Made by a program: the position numbers and the translations under genes. Below the pieces are notes generated by a model that was not told the DNA's origin, did no database searches, and saw nothing but the letters and a program-made list of their open reading frames with translations. Source: Nocardioides terrigena (GTDB taxonomy: Bacteria > Actinomycetota > Actinomycetes > Propionibacteriales > Nocardioidaceae). Taken from it: a stretch of DNA of 64,000 nt. Location of the stretch: the NCBI RefSeq assembly GCF_003047265.1, contig NZ_PZYY01000005.1:310001-374000 (forward strand). The letters run 5' to 3'. How positions within the stretch are numbered: the first letter of the stretch is position 1; the number at the start of each line of letters is the position of its first letter. Shown in pieces: positions 1 to 7,368 of the stretch.

Positions 1-424
1 GCGCGCCGTCACCTCCTACATGCTGCTCAGCGGCCTCCCCGTCCTCGCCGGCCCCGCCGGCCAGCGGGTGGCCGCCCTGGTCGAGGCGACCGAGGACCCC
101 CGGATCCGGGCCCGCGGCGCGCGCCGGCTCCTCGGCGTGCTGCACGGGCACGACATCCCACTGGTGCAGCGATGGTTCACCGATCCCGACCCCGGCCTGA
201 GGGGCGCGGCGCTGGGCGTGGCCGGGTCCGCCGGACGCGGCATCCCGGCGGACGTCCTCCACACCGGGCTGCGCGACCCCGAGACCCGGCGCCTCGCCAT
301 CTACGCCGCCGGGATGAGCGGCCACCCCGGGCTCGCCGGGATCGCCGTGGCCCCGGACCTGCCCGCGGACGTCCGGGCGGCTGCGCGCTGGTGGCTGGAG
401 CAGGGCGGCCGGGTGGTCGAGTGA
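1..424 (+). CDS. HEAT-repeat-like protein, C-terminal part (5' end outside window)
   Basis: The reading frame is open from the first bases of the window and ends at a TGA at 422-424, so only the C-terminal 140 or so residues are present. An internal ATG at 20 exists, but the upstream codons are also open, so I treat the gene as truncated by the window edge. The visible part is built of short helical units rich in Ala, Leu, Arg and Gly, with recurring patterns such as DPRIRARGARRL, DPGLRGAALGVAG and DPETRRLAIYAAG, which look like HEAT or Armadillo-type repeats. Such repeats normally mediate protein-protein contacts. No catalytic motif is visible and no specific function can be given. It ends 4 bases before the convergent acetyltransferase gene. 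Confidence 0.6.
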   Translation, partial: RAVTSYMLLSGLPVLAGPAGQRVAALVEATEDPRIRARGARRLLGVLHGHDIPLVQRWFTDPDPGLRGAALGVAGSAGRGIPADVLHTGLRDPETRRLAIYAAGMSGHPGLAGIAVAPDLPADVRAAARWWLEQGGRVVE

Positions 425-428
425 GCCC

Positions 429-1619
429 TCAGAAGTAGTCGCGGACGTGCACGCGCCGGCCGCCGAAGAGGGTGTCGAGCACGGGGTCCGAGGTCGTGTC
501 GCCGTCCATCAGCCCGGCCGACCGGATCGCCGCGCACGCCTGGGCGCCGGACACGAGCAGTGCGAGCCCTCTCGGGGACAGCTCCGGCCCGCCGTACGAC
601 GCGTCGCCGGGCGTGCAGGTCGAGACCCCGCCGGCGGTGGTGAGCACCCAGGCCCCGTCGGTCGTGCCCAGCGGGTCTCCCGCCACGGTGAAGGGGACCC
701 GGGCGTCCAGCGGCCCGAGCCGCAGCCCGGTGAGGGCGCCGGCCACGTCGTGGACGCGCAGCATGTAGGGCATCTGCCGGGAGACCCGCCACTCGGAGAA
801 GGGCAGCGCGAGCCGCACCGGGTCGTCGCCCGAGGTGCTCAGCCGCACCCGGCCGGTGACCGAGGCATGGCTGCCGAGCATCGCCCACAGCGAGCGGGTG
901 GCGCCCGCGTGCAGCGAGACCAGGTCGTCGACCACGATCGTCGCGCTGTCGTCGTACCCGGTGCCGCGGTGCCAGCTCGCACAGCCGACCACGGTGTCGT
1001 CGACCACCGCGAGGGTGATCGCCGTGAACGCTGCGACCAGCTCGGCGGGGTTGGTGGGGAAGGACGGGCCGGTGCGGGTGAGCGGGCCGTTGTGGGCGGA
1101 CGCCCAGGTCGCGTAGAGGCGGCGTACGTCGTCCACGTCGGCGGCCGTGGCGCGGCGCAGGGTGACCGCCGGGTCGGGGCTGACACGGCTCAGCCGGTCG
1201 GTCGCGAGCTCGACCTCGAGCAGGCTGGTGACGATCTCGTAGCCGTAGCGGCGGTAGATGGCGGGCGCCGTCGGGTAGAGCGTCGACACGACCTCGCCCC
1301 GCTCCCGCAGCCCCTCGTCGAGCACCGTCGCCATCAGGGCGTCGAGCAGGCCCGCACCGCGGCTCTCCGCCGCGACCGCGACGCCGGCGATGCCGCAGGT
1401 CGGGACCTCCCGACCGTGCCACCAGGAGTGGTACTCGCGGCCCATCACGCGCGCGACGAGGCGGTCGCCGTCCCACGTGCCCCACGAGTGGCGGCCCGGC
1501 AGAGGCCAGGTGTCCGGCGAGGGCGGGGTGAAGTCGGCGGGCAGGTCGCCGAAGGCCTCGGCGCTGAGGGTGATCGAGGCGCCGATGTCGTCGGGGCCGA
1601 GAGGACGCGGGGCGGTCAT
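429..1619 (-). CDS. Eis-like GNAT family N-acetyltransferase
   Basis: Predicted 396-residue protein, the usual length of the Eis (enhanced intracellular survival) family, which acetylates amines of aminoglycosides and lysines using acetyl-CoA. The N-terminal GNAT domain shows the acceptor strand around GIAGVAVAAESRGAGL (acetyl-CoA pyrophosphate loop R-G-A-G) and the downstream IYRRYGYE motif. A second GNAT-like domain and an SCP2-like C-terminal domain follow. The protein ends in Phe (VRDYF). In mycobacterial Eis the C-terminal Phe carboxylate takes part in catalysis, so the ending supports the family call. The ATG at 1619 overlaps the stop of the upstream DUF4032 gene by ATGA, so the two are translationally coupled. 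The physiological substrate is not visible from sequence. Confidence 0.85.
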   Translation of the reverse strand: MTAPRPLGPDDIGASITLSAEAFGDLPADFTPPSPDTWPLPGRHSWGTWDGDRLVARVMGREYHSWWHGREVPTCGIAGVAVAAESRGAGLLDALMATVLDEGLRERGEVVSTLYPTAPAIYRRYGYEIVTSLLEVELATDRLSRVSPDPAVTLRRATAADVDDVRRLYATWASAHNGPLTRTGPSFPTNPAELVAAFTAITLAVVDDTVVGCASWHRGTGYDDSATIVVDDLVSLHAGATRSLWAMLGSHASVTGRVRLSTSGDDPVRLALPFSEWRVSRQMPYMLRVHDVAGALTGLRLGPLDARVPFTVAGDPLGTTDGAWVLTTAGGVSTCTPGDASYGGPELSPRGLALLVSGAQACAAIRSAGLMDGDTTSDPVLDTLFGGRRVHVRDYF

Positions 1620-2896
1620 GCGTCCTCTGCGGCGCCGGAGTCCGTGCCGCCACCGGTCCCGCTCGCGCTCCCGCCGCTCCCCGCGACGTCGGTGTCGGCG
1701 GCGATCAGCTCGTCGGGCTTCTTCGTGAGCACGGTGTCGATGTAGTCGCGGGCGGTCTCGAAGATGCCGACCTCGTGCCCGGCCCGCTCCGAGAGGTACC
1801 ACCGGTGGACGAGGATCTCGTGGTAGATCTCGGCCGGCTCGAGCTTGCCGCGGGCGTCGCGGGGGACCATCTCCATGATCGGCTCGAAGAACTGCGTCAT
1901 CCAGCGACCGGCGACCAGGTGCCGGTCCTCGCGACCCAGGTCGTAGTGGGCGGTGAAGGACGCGAGGTCGTTGAGCAGGCGCCGGGCCTGGTTGTCCTCG
2001 ACGTTCATGCCGGTGAGGGACTGCAGCTCGCGGCGGTGGTGACCTAGCTCGACGACCTTGGGCTGGATGCGCACCCGGTCGCCGTCGAAGTCGGTGACGA
2101 TGTCGAGCTCGTCGACGTCGAAGCCCATGTCGTTGAGCCGCTCGATGCGGCTCTCGATGCGCCACATCTCGTCGGCGGTGAACTCCTCCTCGCTGGTGAG
2201 CTCGGCCCAGAGCTTGTCGTACTGCTCGCGCAACCGGGTGATGACGGCGAAGTTGTCGAAGTCCTCGCTCACCGTGCCGCTCGCCTGGAGGTCCATCAGC
2301 TCGGCGAAGATGTTCTCGGTGCCGACGGTGAGGTCGTAGTCACGCATCCGGTCGCTGATGTCGTGGTGCAGCTCGCCGGTCTCGGCGTCCACGAGGTACG
2401 CCGCGAAGTCGCCGGCCGCCCGCCGGAACAGCACGTTGGACAGCGAGACGTCGCCCCAGTAGAAGCCGGAGAGGTGCAGGCGCACGAGCAGCACCACGAT
2501 GGCGTCGATGAGGCTGGGCAGGTTGTCGGCGGTCATGCCGTGCGAGAAGAGGCTGCGGTAGGGCAGCGAGAACCGCAGGTGCTCGGTCATCAGGGCTGCC
2601 GGCAGCTCCTCGCCGTGGTCGTCGACCCGGCCGGCGACCACGCCCTGCGGCACCACCGCGGGCAGGCCCTCACGCTGGAGGTCACGCAGCAGGCGGTACT
2701 CCCGGAAGGCGATGTCCTCCTGCGTCTCCTTGACCGCGTAGGTCCGGTTGCCGAGCCGGACGATGCGGACGACGTGACGGCTCAGGCCGCGCGGGAGCGG
2801 GACGACGTACTCGTCGGTCCACTCCTCCAGGGGCGTCGACCACGGCAGCTTGATGATCGCCGGATCGGGACGACTCGCCACGATGCGCAGGGCCAT
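1616..2896 (-). CDS. DUF4032 domain protein with kinase-like fold
   Basis: Protein of about 426 residues. The N-terminal half resembles lipopolysaccharide-kinase/aminoglycoside-kinase folds: AVKETQEDIAFREYRLL looks like the lysine and glutamate of a kinase N-lobe, GDVSLSNVLF resembles the catalytic loop (HxDxxxxN type) and LVDAETGE the metal-binding aspartate. The C-terminal half matches the DUF4032 type with the acidic stretch GFDVDELDIVTDFDG. I chose the ATG at 2896; a TTG at 2905 is in frame and lies closer to the purine-rich stretch, so the N-terminus may be 3 residues longer. It is followed directly by the Eis-like gene (4-base overlap). Substrate and role are unknown; kinase activity is inferred from the fold only. 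Confidence 0.8.
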   Translation of the reverse strand: MALRIVASRPDPAIIKLPWSTPLEEWTDEYVVPLPRGLSRHVVRIVRLGNRTYAVKETQEDIAFREYRLLRDLQREGLPAVVPQGVVAGRVDDHGEELPAALMTEHLRFSLPYRSLFSHGMTADNLPSLIDAIVVLLVRLHLSGFYWGDVSLSNVLFRRAAGDFAAYLVDAETGELHHDISDRMRDYDLTVGTENIFAELMDLQASGTVSEDFDNFAVITRLREQYDKLWAELTSEEEFTADEMWRIESRIERLNDMGFDVDELDIVTDFDGDRVRIQPKVVELGHHRRELQSLTGMNVEDNQARRLLNDLASFTAHYDLGREDRHLVAGRWMTQFFEPIMEMVPRDARGKLEPAEIYHEILVHRWYLSERAGHEVGIFETARDYIDTVLTKKPDELIAADTDVAGSGGSASGTGGGTDSGAAEDA

Positions 2897-2935
2897 GGTC
2901 GGCAACCTACTCCCCGGCGGCCCGGTGGGGCGCGG

Positions 2936-4786
2936 TCATCCGTCGAGGCGCCAGACGTCCAGCCGGGCACCGGGGGTCGCCGGGACGACGACCTCGCCGC
3001 CGGGCCCCTCGAGGTCGGCGCCGCCCGGCTCGGTCCCCAGCAGGTGCGTCGCGCGGTCCGCGGTGGTCAGCGTGAAGGCGTCGCCACCGGCGCGTCGGGC
3101 GACCACCAGCAGGCGCTGGCCGTCGAGCTCGCGCACGAAGGCGATGGTGTCGTCGTCGACGTGGGCCCAGCGCAGCCCGCCGTGGCGCAGCGCGCCGTAG
3201 GAGCGGCGCAGGCGGGCGAGGTGGGAGTACGCCGCGAGGGTGTCGGTGTCCCACTCCTCGCGGCGGTGCCACGGCATGGTGCGGCGCGAGTCCTCGCCGG
3301 TGACGCCCTCGAGGCCGATCTCGTCGCCCGCGAAGACCATCGGGACGCCCGGCATCGTGAACTGGAGGCCGGCCGCGACCCGGTGCACGTCAGCGCGGCC
3401 GACCATGGTGCGGATCCGGGCGGAGTCGTGGGAGCCGAGGATGTTCCACGACTGGGAGGTCGCCCGCCAGCCGAAGGCCGCGTGCCAGGCGCGGAACGTC
3501 TCGACGACCGCGCCGCCGGGTCGCCGGGGGACCTGCACCGGTCGGCCGAAGGCCCGCGCCGGGGTGGCGGGGTCGCGCAGCCAGGACCACAGCGGCCAGG
3601 AGAAGCCGGAGTAGTTCATGGTGCCGTGCCAGCCGTCGCCGTCGATGTCGCCGGTGGCGTCGTGGTTGTGCTCGCCGATGACGAGCGGGTCGTCGCGGAG
3701 CTCGGCGGCCGTGTGTCGCGCGGCACGGGCCACGTCGTGCGCGACGTCGAGGGCGCCGAGGCGCCCGGTCATGTTGGCCACGTCGATCCGCCAGCCGTCG
3801 ACGTCGTACGGCGGCCGCAGCCAGCGCCCGACCACGGAGTCCGGGCCCTCGACCATCGCGGCCCGCAGGTCCGGGTCGCCGTGGTTGACCTTGGGCAGCG
3901 TGGTGTGGCCCATCCAGGTCGCGTAGGTGCCGTCCGGCTCGAAGTAGTAGTAGGACCGGGTCGCGGCGGTGGGGTCGGCGGCCGCCGCGGTGAACCACTC
4001 GTGGGTGTCGCCGGTGTGGTTGGTGGTGAGGTCGCCGAGGATCCGCCAGCCGCGGGCGTGCACCGCGGTGGAGAGCCGCTCGTAGGCCTCGTCGCCACCG
4101 AGCAGCGGGTCGACCCGGTCGAAGGTGGTCGCGTTGTAGCGGTGGTTGCTCTCGCCGGGGAAGACCGGGGTCGTGTAGACGATGTCGGCGCCGACCTCCT
4201 CCACGTGGTCGAGGTGCTCGGTGATGCCGTCGAGGTCGCCGCCGAAGAGCTGGAGCGGGGTGCGCGGGTCGAACGGCTCGAAGATCACCTCGTCGTCCCA
4301 GCCGGCCGCGATCGCCCACTCCGGGGTCGGCCGCTCGTCGGCCGCGGCGGAGCGCGCGAAGCGGTCGGGGAACACCTGGTAGACCACGCCGTCGCGACCC
4401 CAGTCCGGTGCGGCGGAGTAGGCGCTGATGATGTGGTCGGTCGCGTCCGGGACGTCGATGCCCACGATGCCGGACGCCGTGAGCCACTCCTGCTCGTGCT
4501 GTCCCTCGACTGCGTCGCCACCCTCGCGGACGAGGAGGAAGCGGTAGTGGGTCACCGGGTTGTGCACCGGCAGCTCGCCCGACCACCACGTGGTGTCGCC
4601 GTCCGTGGTGGCGGTCATCGGGTGGAAGACCGGCTCCGCGTCGTACGTCGTCCGCAGCCACACCGCGTCGACGGGATCGGCGGCGCTGGTCCGCACCCGG
4701 ACGGTCACCACGTCCCCGAGGCGCGGGGACTCGTCGGAGACGTGGAGGGGGGAGCCGTCGTGGTGCGGCAGGTCGAGCAGGGACAT
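2936..4786 (-). CDS. Glycoside hydrolase family 13 (alpha-amylase/neopullulanase type)
   Basis: 616-residue enzyme expected to hydrolyse alpha-1,4 (or alpha-1,6) glucosidic bonds in maltodextrin or cyclodextrin-like substrates. All four GH13 regions are present: DLTTNHTG (region I), DGWRIDVAN with the nucleophile Asp near residue 335 (region II), VIGEH with the acid/base Glu near residue 372 (region III) and ILGSHD (region IV). An N-terminal immunoglobulin-like domain of about 110 residues (WSGELPVHNPVTHYRFLL) precedes the barrel, typical of the cyclomaltodextrinase/neopullulanase/maltogenic amylase group. No signal peptide is seen, so it is probably cytoplasmic. It sits upstream of the DUF4032-Eis pair on the same strand, 39 bases away. 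Trehalose genes lie 8 kb further on, but a functional link is only a guess. Confidence 0.9.
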   Translation of the reverse strand: MSLLDLPHHDGSPLHVSDESPRLGDVVTVRVRTSAADPVDAVWLRTTYDAEPVFHPMTATTDGDTTWWSGELPVHNPVTHYRFLLVREGGDAVEGQHEQEWLTASGIVGIDVPDATDHIISAYSAAPDWGRDGVVYQVFPDRFARSAAADERPTPEWAIAAGWDDEVIFEPFDPRTPLQLFGGDLDGITEHLDHVEEVGADIVYTTPVFPGESNHRYNATTFDRVDPLLGGDEAYERLSTAVHARGWRILGDLTTNHTGDTHEWFTAAAADPTAATRSYYYFEPDGTYATWMGHTTLPKVNHGDPDLRAAMVEGPDSVVGRWLRPPYDVDGWRIDVANMTGRLGALDVAHDVARAARHTAAELRDDPLVIGEHNHDATGDIDGDGWHGTMNYSGFSWPLWSWLRDPATPARAFGRPVQVPRRPGGAVVETFRAWHAAFGWRATSQSWNILGSHDSARIRTMVGRADVHRVAAGLQFTMPGVPMVFAGDEIGLEGVTGEDSRRTMPWHRREEWDTDTLAAYSHLARLRRSYGALRHGGLRWAHVDDDTIAFVRELDGQRLLVVARRAGGDAFTLTTADRATHLLGTEPGGADLEGPGGEVVVPATPGARLDVWRLDG

Positions 4787-4813
4787 GCCCGCATTCTCGC
4801 AGGGGCCGGCGTC

Positions 4814-4819
4814 TAGGAT
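4814..4819 (+). promoter_or_regulatory. -10 box of the tRNA-Thr promoter
   Basis: TAGGAT lies 25 bases before the mature 5' end of tRNA-Thr and fits the actinobacterial housekeeping -10 consensus TANNNT. No convincing -35 hexamer is visible. Confidence 0.45.
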
Positions 4820-4844
4820 TGCCGGCGCTGCGTCCGCGCAGCAG

Positions 4845-4916
4845 GCCGCGTTAGCTCAGGGGTAGAGCACCAATCTTGTAAATTGGGTTGCGAGAGTTCG
4901 AATCTCTCACGCGGCT
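4845..4916 (+). tRNA. tRNA-Thr (anticodon TGT)
   Basis: A 72-base cloverleaf: acceptor stem GCCGCGT/ACGCGGC (seven pairs), D arm TAGCTCAGGGGTAGAGCA, anticodon stem CCAAT/ATTGG with loop CTTGTAA, and T arm GAGAGTTCGAATCTCTC. The anticodon at 4877-4879 is TGT, reading ACA-type threonine codons. CCA is not encoded. It stands alone and converges with pdxY; a long palindrome lies between them. No integrase or attachment-site duplication is seen next to it. Confidence 0.97.
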
Positions 4917-4925
4917 CCGATCTTC

Positions 4926-4966
4926 TGTGTGGCTTCAGTGCCACCTGGTGACACCGAAGCCACACA
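4926..4966. repeat. Long dispersed palindrome, copy 1
   Basis: Two 20-base arms around a central T at 4946: TGTGTGGCTTCAGTGCCACC on the left and GGTGACACCGAAGCCACACA on the right, with two mismatches between the arms. The same element recurs at 42674-42710. Here it lies between convergent tRNA-Thr and pdxY, where a bidirectional terminator would be expected, but it has no T-run on either side. Confidence 0.75.
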
Positions 4967-4983
4967 CAGCTCCGTGATGTCAG

Positions 4984-5835
4984 TCAGCGGACCTGCTTGA
5001 CCTCGAACTGCAGCTGCGGGTGCGCGAAGGCGTCCTGCGACTGGATGAGGCGCAGCTCGCGCTCGCCGGAGTCGAGGGTGTTCTGCAGGAGGTCGAAGAC
5101 CGAGCTGACGGTCGCGGCCAGGGCCTCGGCCGGCGAGCCGGTGGAGTGCAGGTGCGCGGTGAAGAGGGCGGCCGTCACGTCGCCCGAGCCGTTGGCCTTC
5201 ATCGGCAGCCGCGGGGTCTGCACGATCCAGGCACCTTCGTGGGTCACGGCCATCATCTCGAGGGTGTCGGCGGGCGCGTCCGGGCGCTGGACGCTGGTGA
5301 CCAGCACGGTCGACGGGCCCATGGCCATCGCCCGGTCGGCGGAGGCGAGGGTCGACTCGAGGTCGGCGGGTGCGGTGTCGGTGAGGAAGCCCAGCTCGAA
5401 CTGGTTGGGCGTGATCACGTCGGCCGCCGGCACGACCCGCTCGCGGATGATCGGGGGGATGGCCGGGTCGACGAAGCAGCCCGACGTCGCGTTGCCCATG
5501 ACCGGGTCGCAGGTGTAGGTCGCCGCCGGGTTGGCCGCCTTGACCCGGGCGACGGCGTCGAGGATGACGTCGGCGATGCCGGCGCCGCCCTGGTAGCCCG
5601 AGAGCACCGCGTCCACCTGGCCGAGCACGCCGCGGTCCTCGATGCCGGTGATCACCTCGGCCACGTCGGTCGGCGGGATGAGCGGACCGCGCCACGCGCC
5701 GTACCCGGTGTGGTTGGAGAAGTTGACGGTGTGGACCGGCCAGACCTCGTGCCCGAGCCGCTGGAGCGGGAAGACGGCCGCGGAGTTGCCGACGTGGCCG
5801 TAGGCGACCGAGGACTGGATCGAGAGGACCTTCAT
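4984..5835 (-). CDS. pdxY: Pyridoxal kinase
   Basis: 283-residue ribokinase-superfamily enzyme that phosphorylates pyridoxal to pyridoxal 5'-phosphate, close in length to E. coli PdxY (287). Hallmarks: N-terminal KVLSIQSSVAYGHVGNSAA, the VLSGYQGGAGI segment, the CDPVMGN motif, and near the C-terminus the anion-hole/catalytic motif KANGSGDVTAALF with the catalytic Asp. The chosen ATG at 5835 gives the conserved MKVLSIQS start; longer in-frame extensions upstream have no family similarity. Salvaged PLP would serve the PLP enzymes in this window (decarboxylase at 7.4 kb, ThrC-like at 16.7 kb), though that is a general dependency. The gene is monocistronic and converges with tRNA-Thr. Confidence 0.92.
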   Translation of the reverse strand: MKVLSIQSSVAYGHVGNSAAVFPLQRLGHEVWPVHTVNFSNHTGYGAWRGPLIPPTDVAEVITGIEDRGVLGQVDAVLSGYQGGAGIADVILDAVARVKAANPAATYTCDPVMGNATSGCFVDPAIPPIIRERVVPAADVITPNQFELGFLTDTAPADLESTLASADRAMAMGPSTVLVTSVQRPDAPADTLEMMAVTHEGAWIVQTPRLPMKANGSGDVTAALFTAHLHSTGSPAEALAATVSSVFDLLQNTLDSGERELRLIQSQDAFAHPQLQFEVKQVR

Positions 5836-5909
5836 CCCACCGAGACTAGTGACGGGGCGCCTCGGGGTGTGAACCCACGGGCCGGGCGACCGGCAGCGAG
5901 CGGCCGCGG

Positions 5910-6599
5910 TTACCCGGGGAGCCGCCAGGCCACCGGCGTCCCGCCCTGCTCCTCGAGCAGCCGGTCGACGCGCGAGAACGGGCGGGAGCCGAAGAAGCCC
6001 CGCGACGCGGACAGCGGGGAGGGGTGCGCCGACTCGACCCACGGGATGGACCCGAGCATCGGCTTGAGCGACTGGGCGTCGCGGCCCCAGAGGATCGCCG
6101 CGCACGGTCCGCCCCGGGCGGCGAGCACGTGGATCGCCCGCTCGGTGACCTCCTCCCACCCGCGGCCGCGGTGCGACGCGGCCTGGCCGGGAGTGACCGT
6201 GAGGACCCGGTTGAGCAGCATCACGCCCTGGTCGGCCCAGCCGGTGAGGTCGCCGTGCGGGGCGGGCGTGATGTCGAGGTCTGCCTGCAGCTCGGCGTAG
6301 ATGTTGGCCAGCGACCGCGGCACCGGACGCACGTCGGGGGCGACGGCGAACGACAGCCCGATCGGGTGGCCGGGGGTCGGGTAGGGGTCCTGGCCGACCA
6401 CCAGCACGCGGACGTCGGCCAGCGGGCGCTCGAAGGCCCGCAGCACGTGGTCGCCGTCCGGCAGGTAGCCACGCCCGGCGGCGATCTCCTCCCGCAGGAA
6501 GCGCCCCATCGCCTCGATCCGGTCCTCCACGGGGGCCAGCGCCTCCGCCCAGTCGGCCGCCACGAGTCCCCGGTCCACCAGTCCCTGCAGAGTGCTCAC
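5910..6599 (-). CDS. ung: Uracil-DNA glycosylase (family 1)
   Basis: 229-residue enzyme that removes uracil from DNA and starts base-excision repair. The water-activating motif GQDPYP (Asp71) and the C-terminal minor-groove loop [18 protein letters not shown] are intact, as are [16 protein letters not shown] and the uracil-binding Asn. Length and motif order are those of family 1 UDG. The start at 6599 is an ATG 78 bases from the divergent TetR gene start at 6678. Its 3' end is 74 bases before pdxY on the same strand. No LexA-type box is seen in the short upstream region. Confidence 0.95.
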   Translation of the reverse strand: MSTLQGLVDRGLVAADWAEALAPVEDRIEAMGRFLREEIAAGRGYLPDGDHVLRAFERPLADVRVLVVGQDPYPTPGHPIGLSFAVAPDVRPVPRSLANIYAELQADLDITPAPHGDLTGWADQGVMLLNRVLTVTPGQAASHRGRGWEEVTERAIHVLAARGGPCAAILWGRDAQSLKPMLGSIPWVESAHPSPLSASRGFFGSRPFSRVDRLLEEQGGTPVAWRLPG

Positions 6600-6664
6600 G
6601 CGACGACGCTAGCCGGTCCGTACGACGCGGGGCCGCGGCCCGGCGCGCGGCCGGCGGGCGGTCC

Positions 6665-6670
6665 TACACT
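6665..6670 (+). promoter_or_regulatory. -10 box of a leaderless tetR promoter
   Basis: TACACT ends 7 bases before the ATG at 6678, so transcription would begin at or next to the start codon. No Shine-Dalgarno sequence precedes the ATG, in keeping with leaderless initiation. Confidence 0.45.
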
Positions 6671-6677
6671 GGCGGGC

Positions 6678-7319
6678 ATGCTGGAGGGGAACCGCGGGAC
6701 CGGGGTGGCCGCGCGCCGCAGCGCGACCCGGCGCGTGCCACGCCAGGAGCGGAGCCGACGACGCGTCGAGCAGATCCTGGACGCCGCCTCCCGCCTCGTG
6801 CTCGAGCGCGGCGTCGATGCACTGACGACCCGGGCGATCGCCGAGGCGGCGGACGTCCCGGTCGCGTCGCTGTACCAGTACTTCCACGACAAGGAGGACA
6901 TCCTCCTCGCCCTCGTCGAGCGGGACCGGGCCGAGATGGACGAGCAGCTGCTGGCCGACCTGGCCGGTATCGACGAGCTCTCGCTCCCGGCCCTCGTCGA
7001 GACCGCGATGCGGGCCTTCACCAAGGTCTACGCACGCCGCCCGGCCTTCGTGGAGATCTGGCTGCGCGGTCGCGACAACCCGGCGATCCGGGAGCGCGGT
7101 CGCGAGCACAGCGTCGAGATCGCCTCGAACCTCCTGCAGTTCGCCGAGGCCGCCGGGCTGCTGTCGCACGACGTGCCGCCCAAGATCGCCCTGCTCGCCG
7201 TCGAGGTGGGCGAGCGGGTCTTCCAGCTCGCCTACGCCCAGGACCTGGAGGGGGACCAGGAGCTGGTCGAGGAGGGCATCCGGATGGTCTCCGGCTACCT
7301 CGCGCCCTACTCCCGCTGA
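6678..7319 (+). CDS. TetR/AcrR family transcriptional regulator
   Basis: 213-residue regulator. The N-terminal DNA-binding domain is typical: ILDAASRLVLERGVDALTTRAIAEAADVPVASLYQYFHDKEDILLAL, with the helix-turn-helix at about residues 50-75 (short excerpts of a longer motif). The C-terminal ligand domain (residues 90-213) is helical and resembles TetR_C groups of actinobacteria. The ATG at 6678 was chosen because a -10 box lies 7 bases upstream; longer upstream codons show no similarity. It is divergent from ung and converges with the PLP decarboxylase/GPH transporter pair, which may be its target. The ligand is unknown. Confidence 0.88.
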   Translation: MLEGNRGTGVAARRSATRRVPRQERSRRRVEQILDAASRLVLERGVDALTTRAIAEAADVPVASLYQYFHDKEDILLALVERDRAEMDEQLLADLAGIDELSLPALVETAMRAFTKVYARRPAFVEIWLRGRDNPAIRERGREHSVEIASNLLQFAEAAGLLSHDVPPKIALLAVEVGERVFQLAYAQDLEGDQELVEEGIRMVSGYLAPYSR

Positions 7320-7340
7320 GTCGTCCGGCGGACCCTCGGA

Positions 7341-7368
7341 GCGCCGGCCTCAGCGCGCCGGCCTCAGC
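7341..7368. repeat. Tandem duplication of a 14-base unit
   Basis: GCGCCGGCCTCAGC occurs twice without a spacer (7341-7354 and 7355-7368). The second unit includes the stop codon of the decarboxylase gene (7364-7366, minus strand). It looks like a recent slippage duplication between two convergent genes. Confidence 0.8.

Noticed and set aside
2363-4816. An 817-codon open frame antisense to the GH13 and DUF4032 genes
   Set aside because: It crosses two real genes in antisense and gives a biased Val/Gly/Arg-rich product without domains.
4845-4916. tRNA-Thr as an integration site for a genomic island
   Set aside because: No integrase, no repeated tRNA 3' end and no change in base composition on either side.
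4926-4966. Plain rho-independent terminator for tRNA-Thr and pdxY
   Set aside because: Position fits, but there is no T-run and the same palindrome occurs in a divergent region at 42674, so termination alone is not a good explanation.
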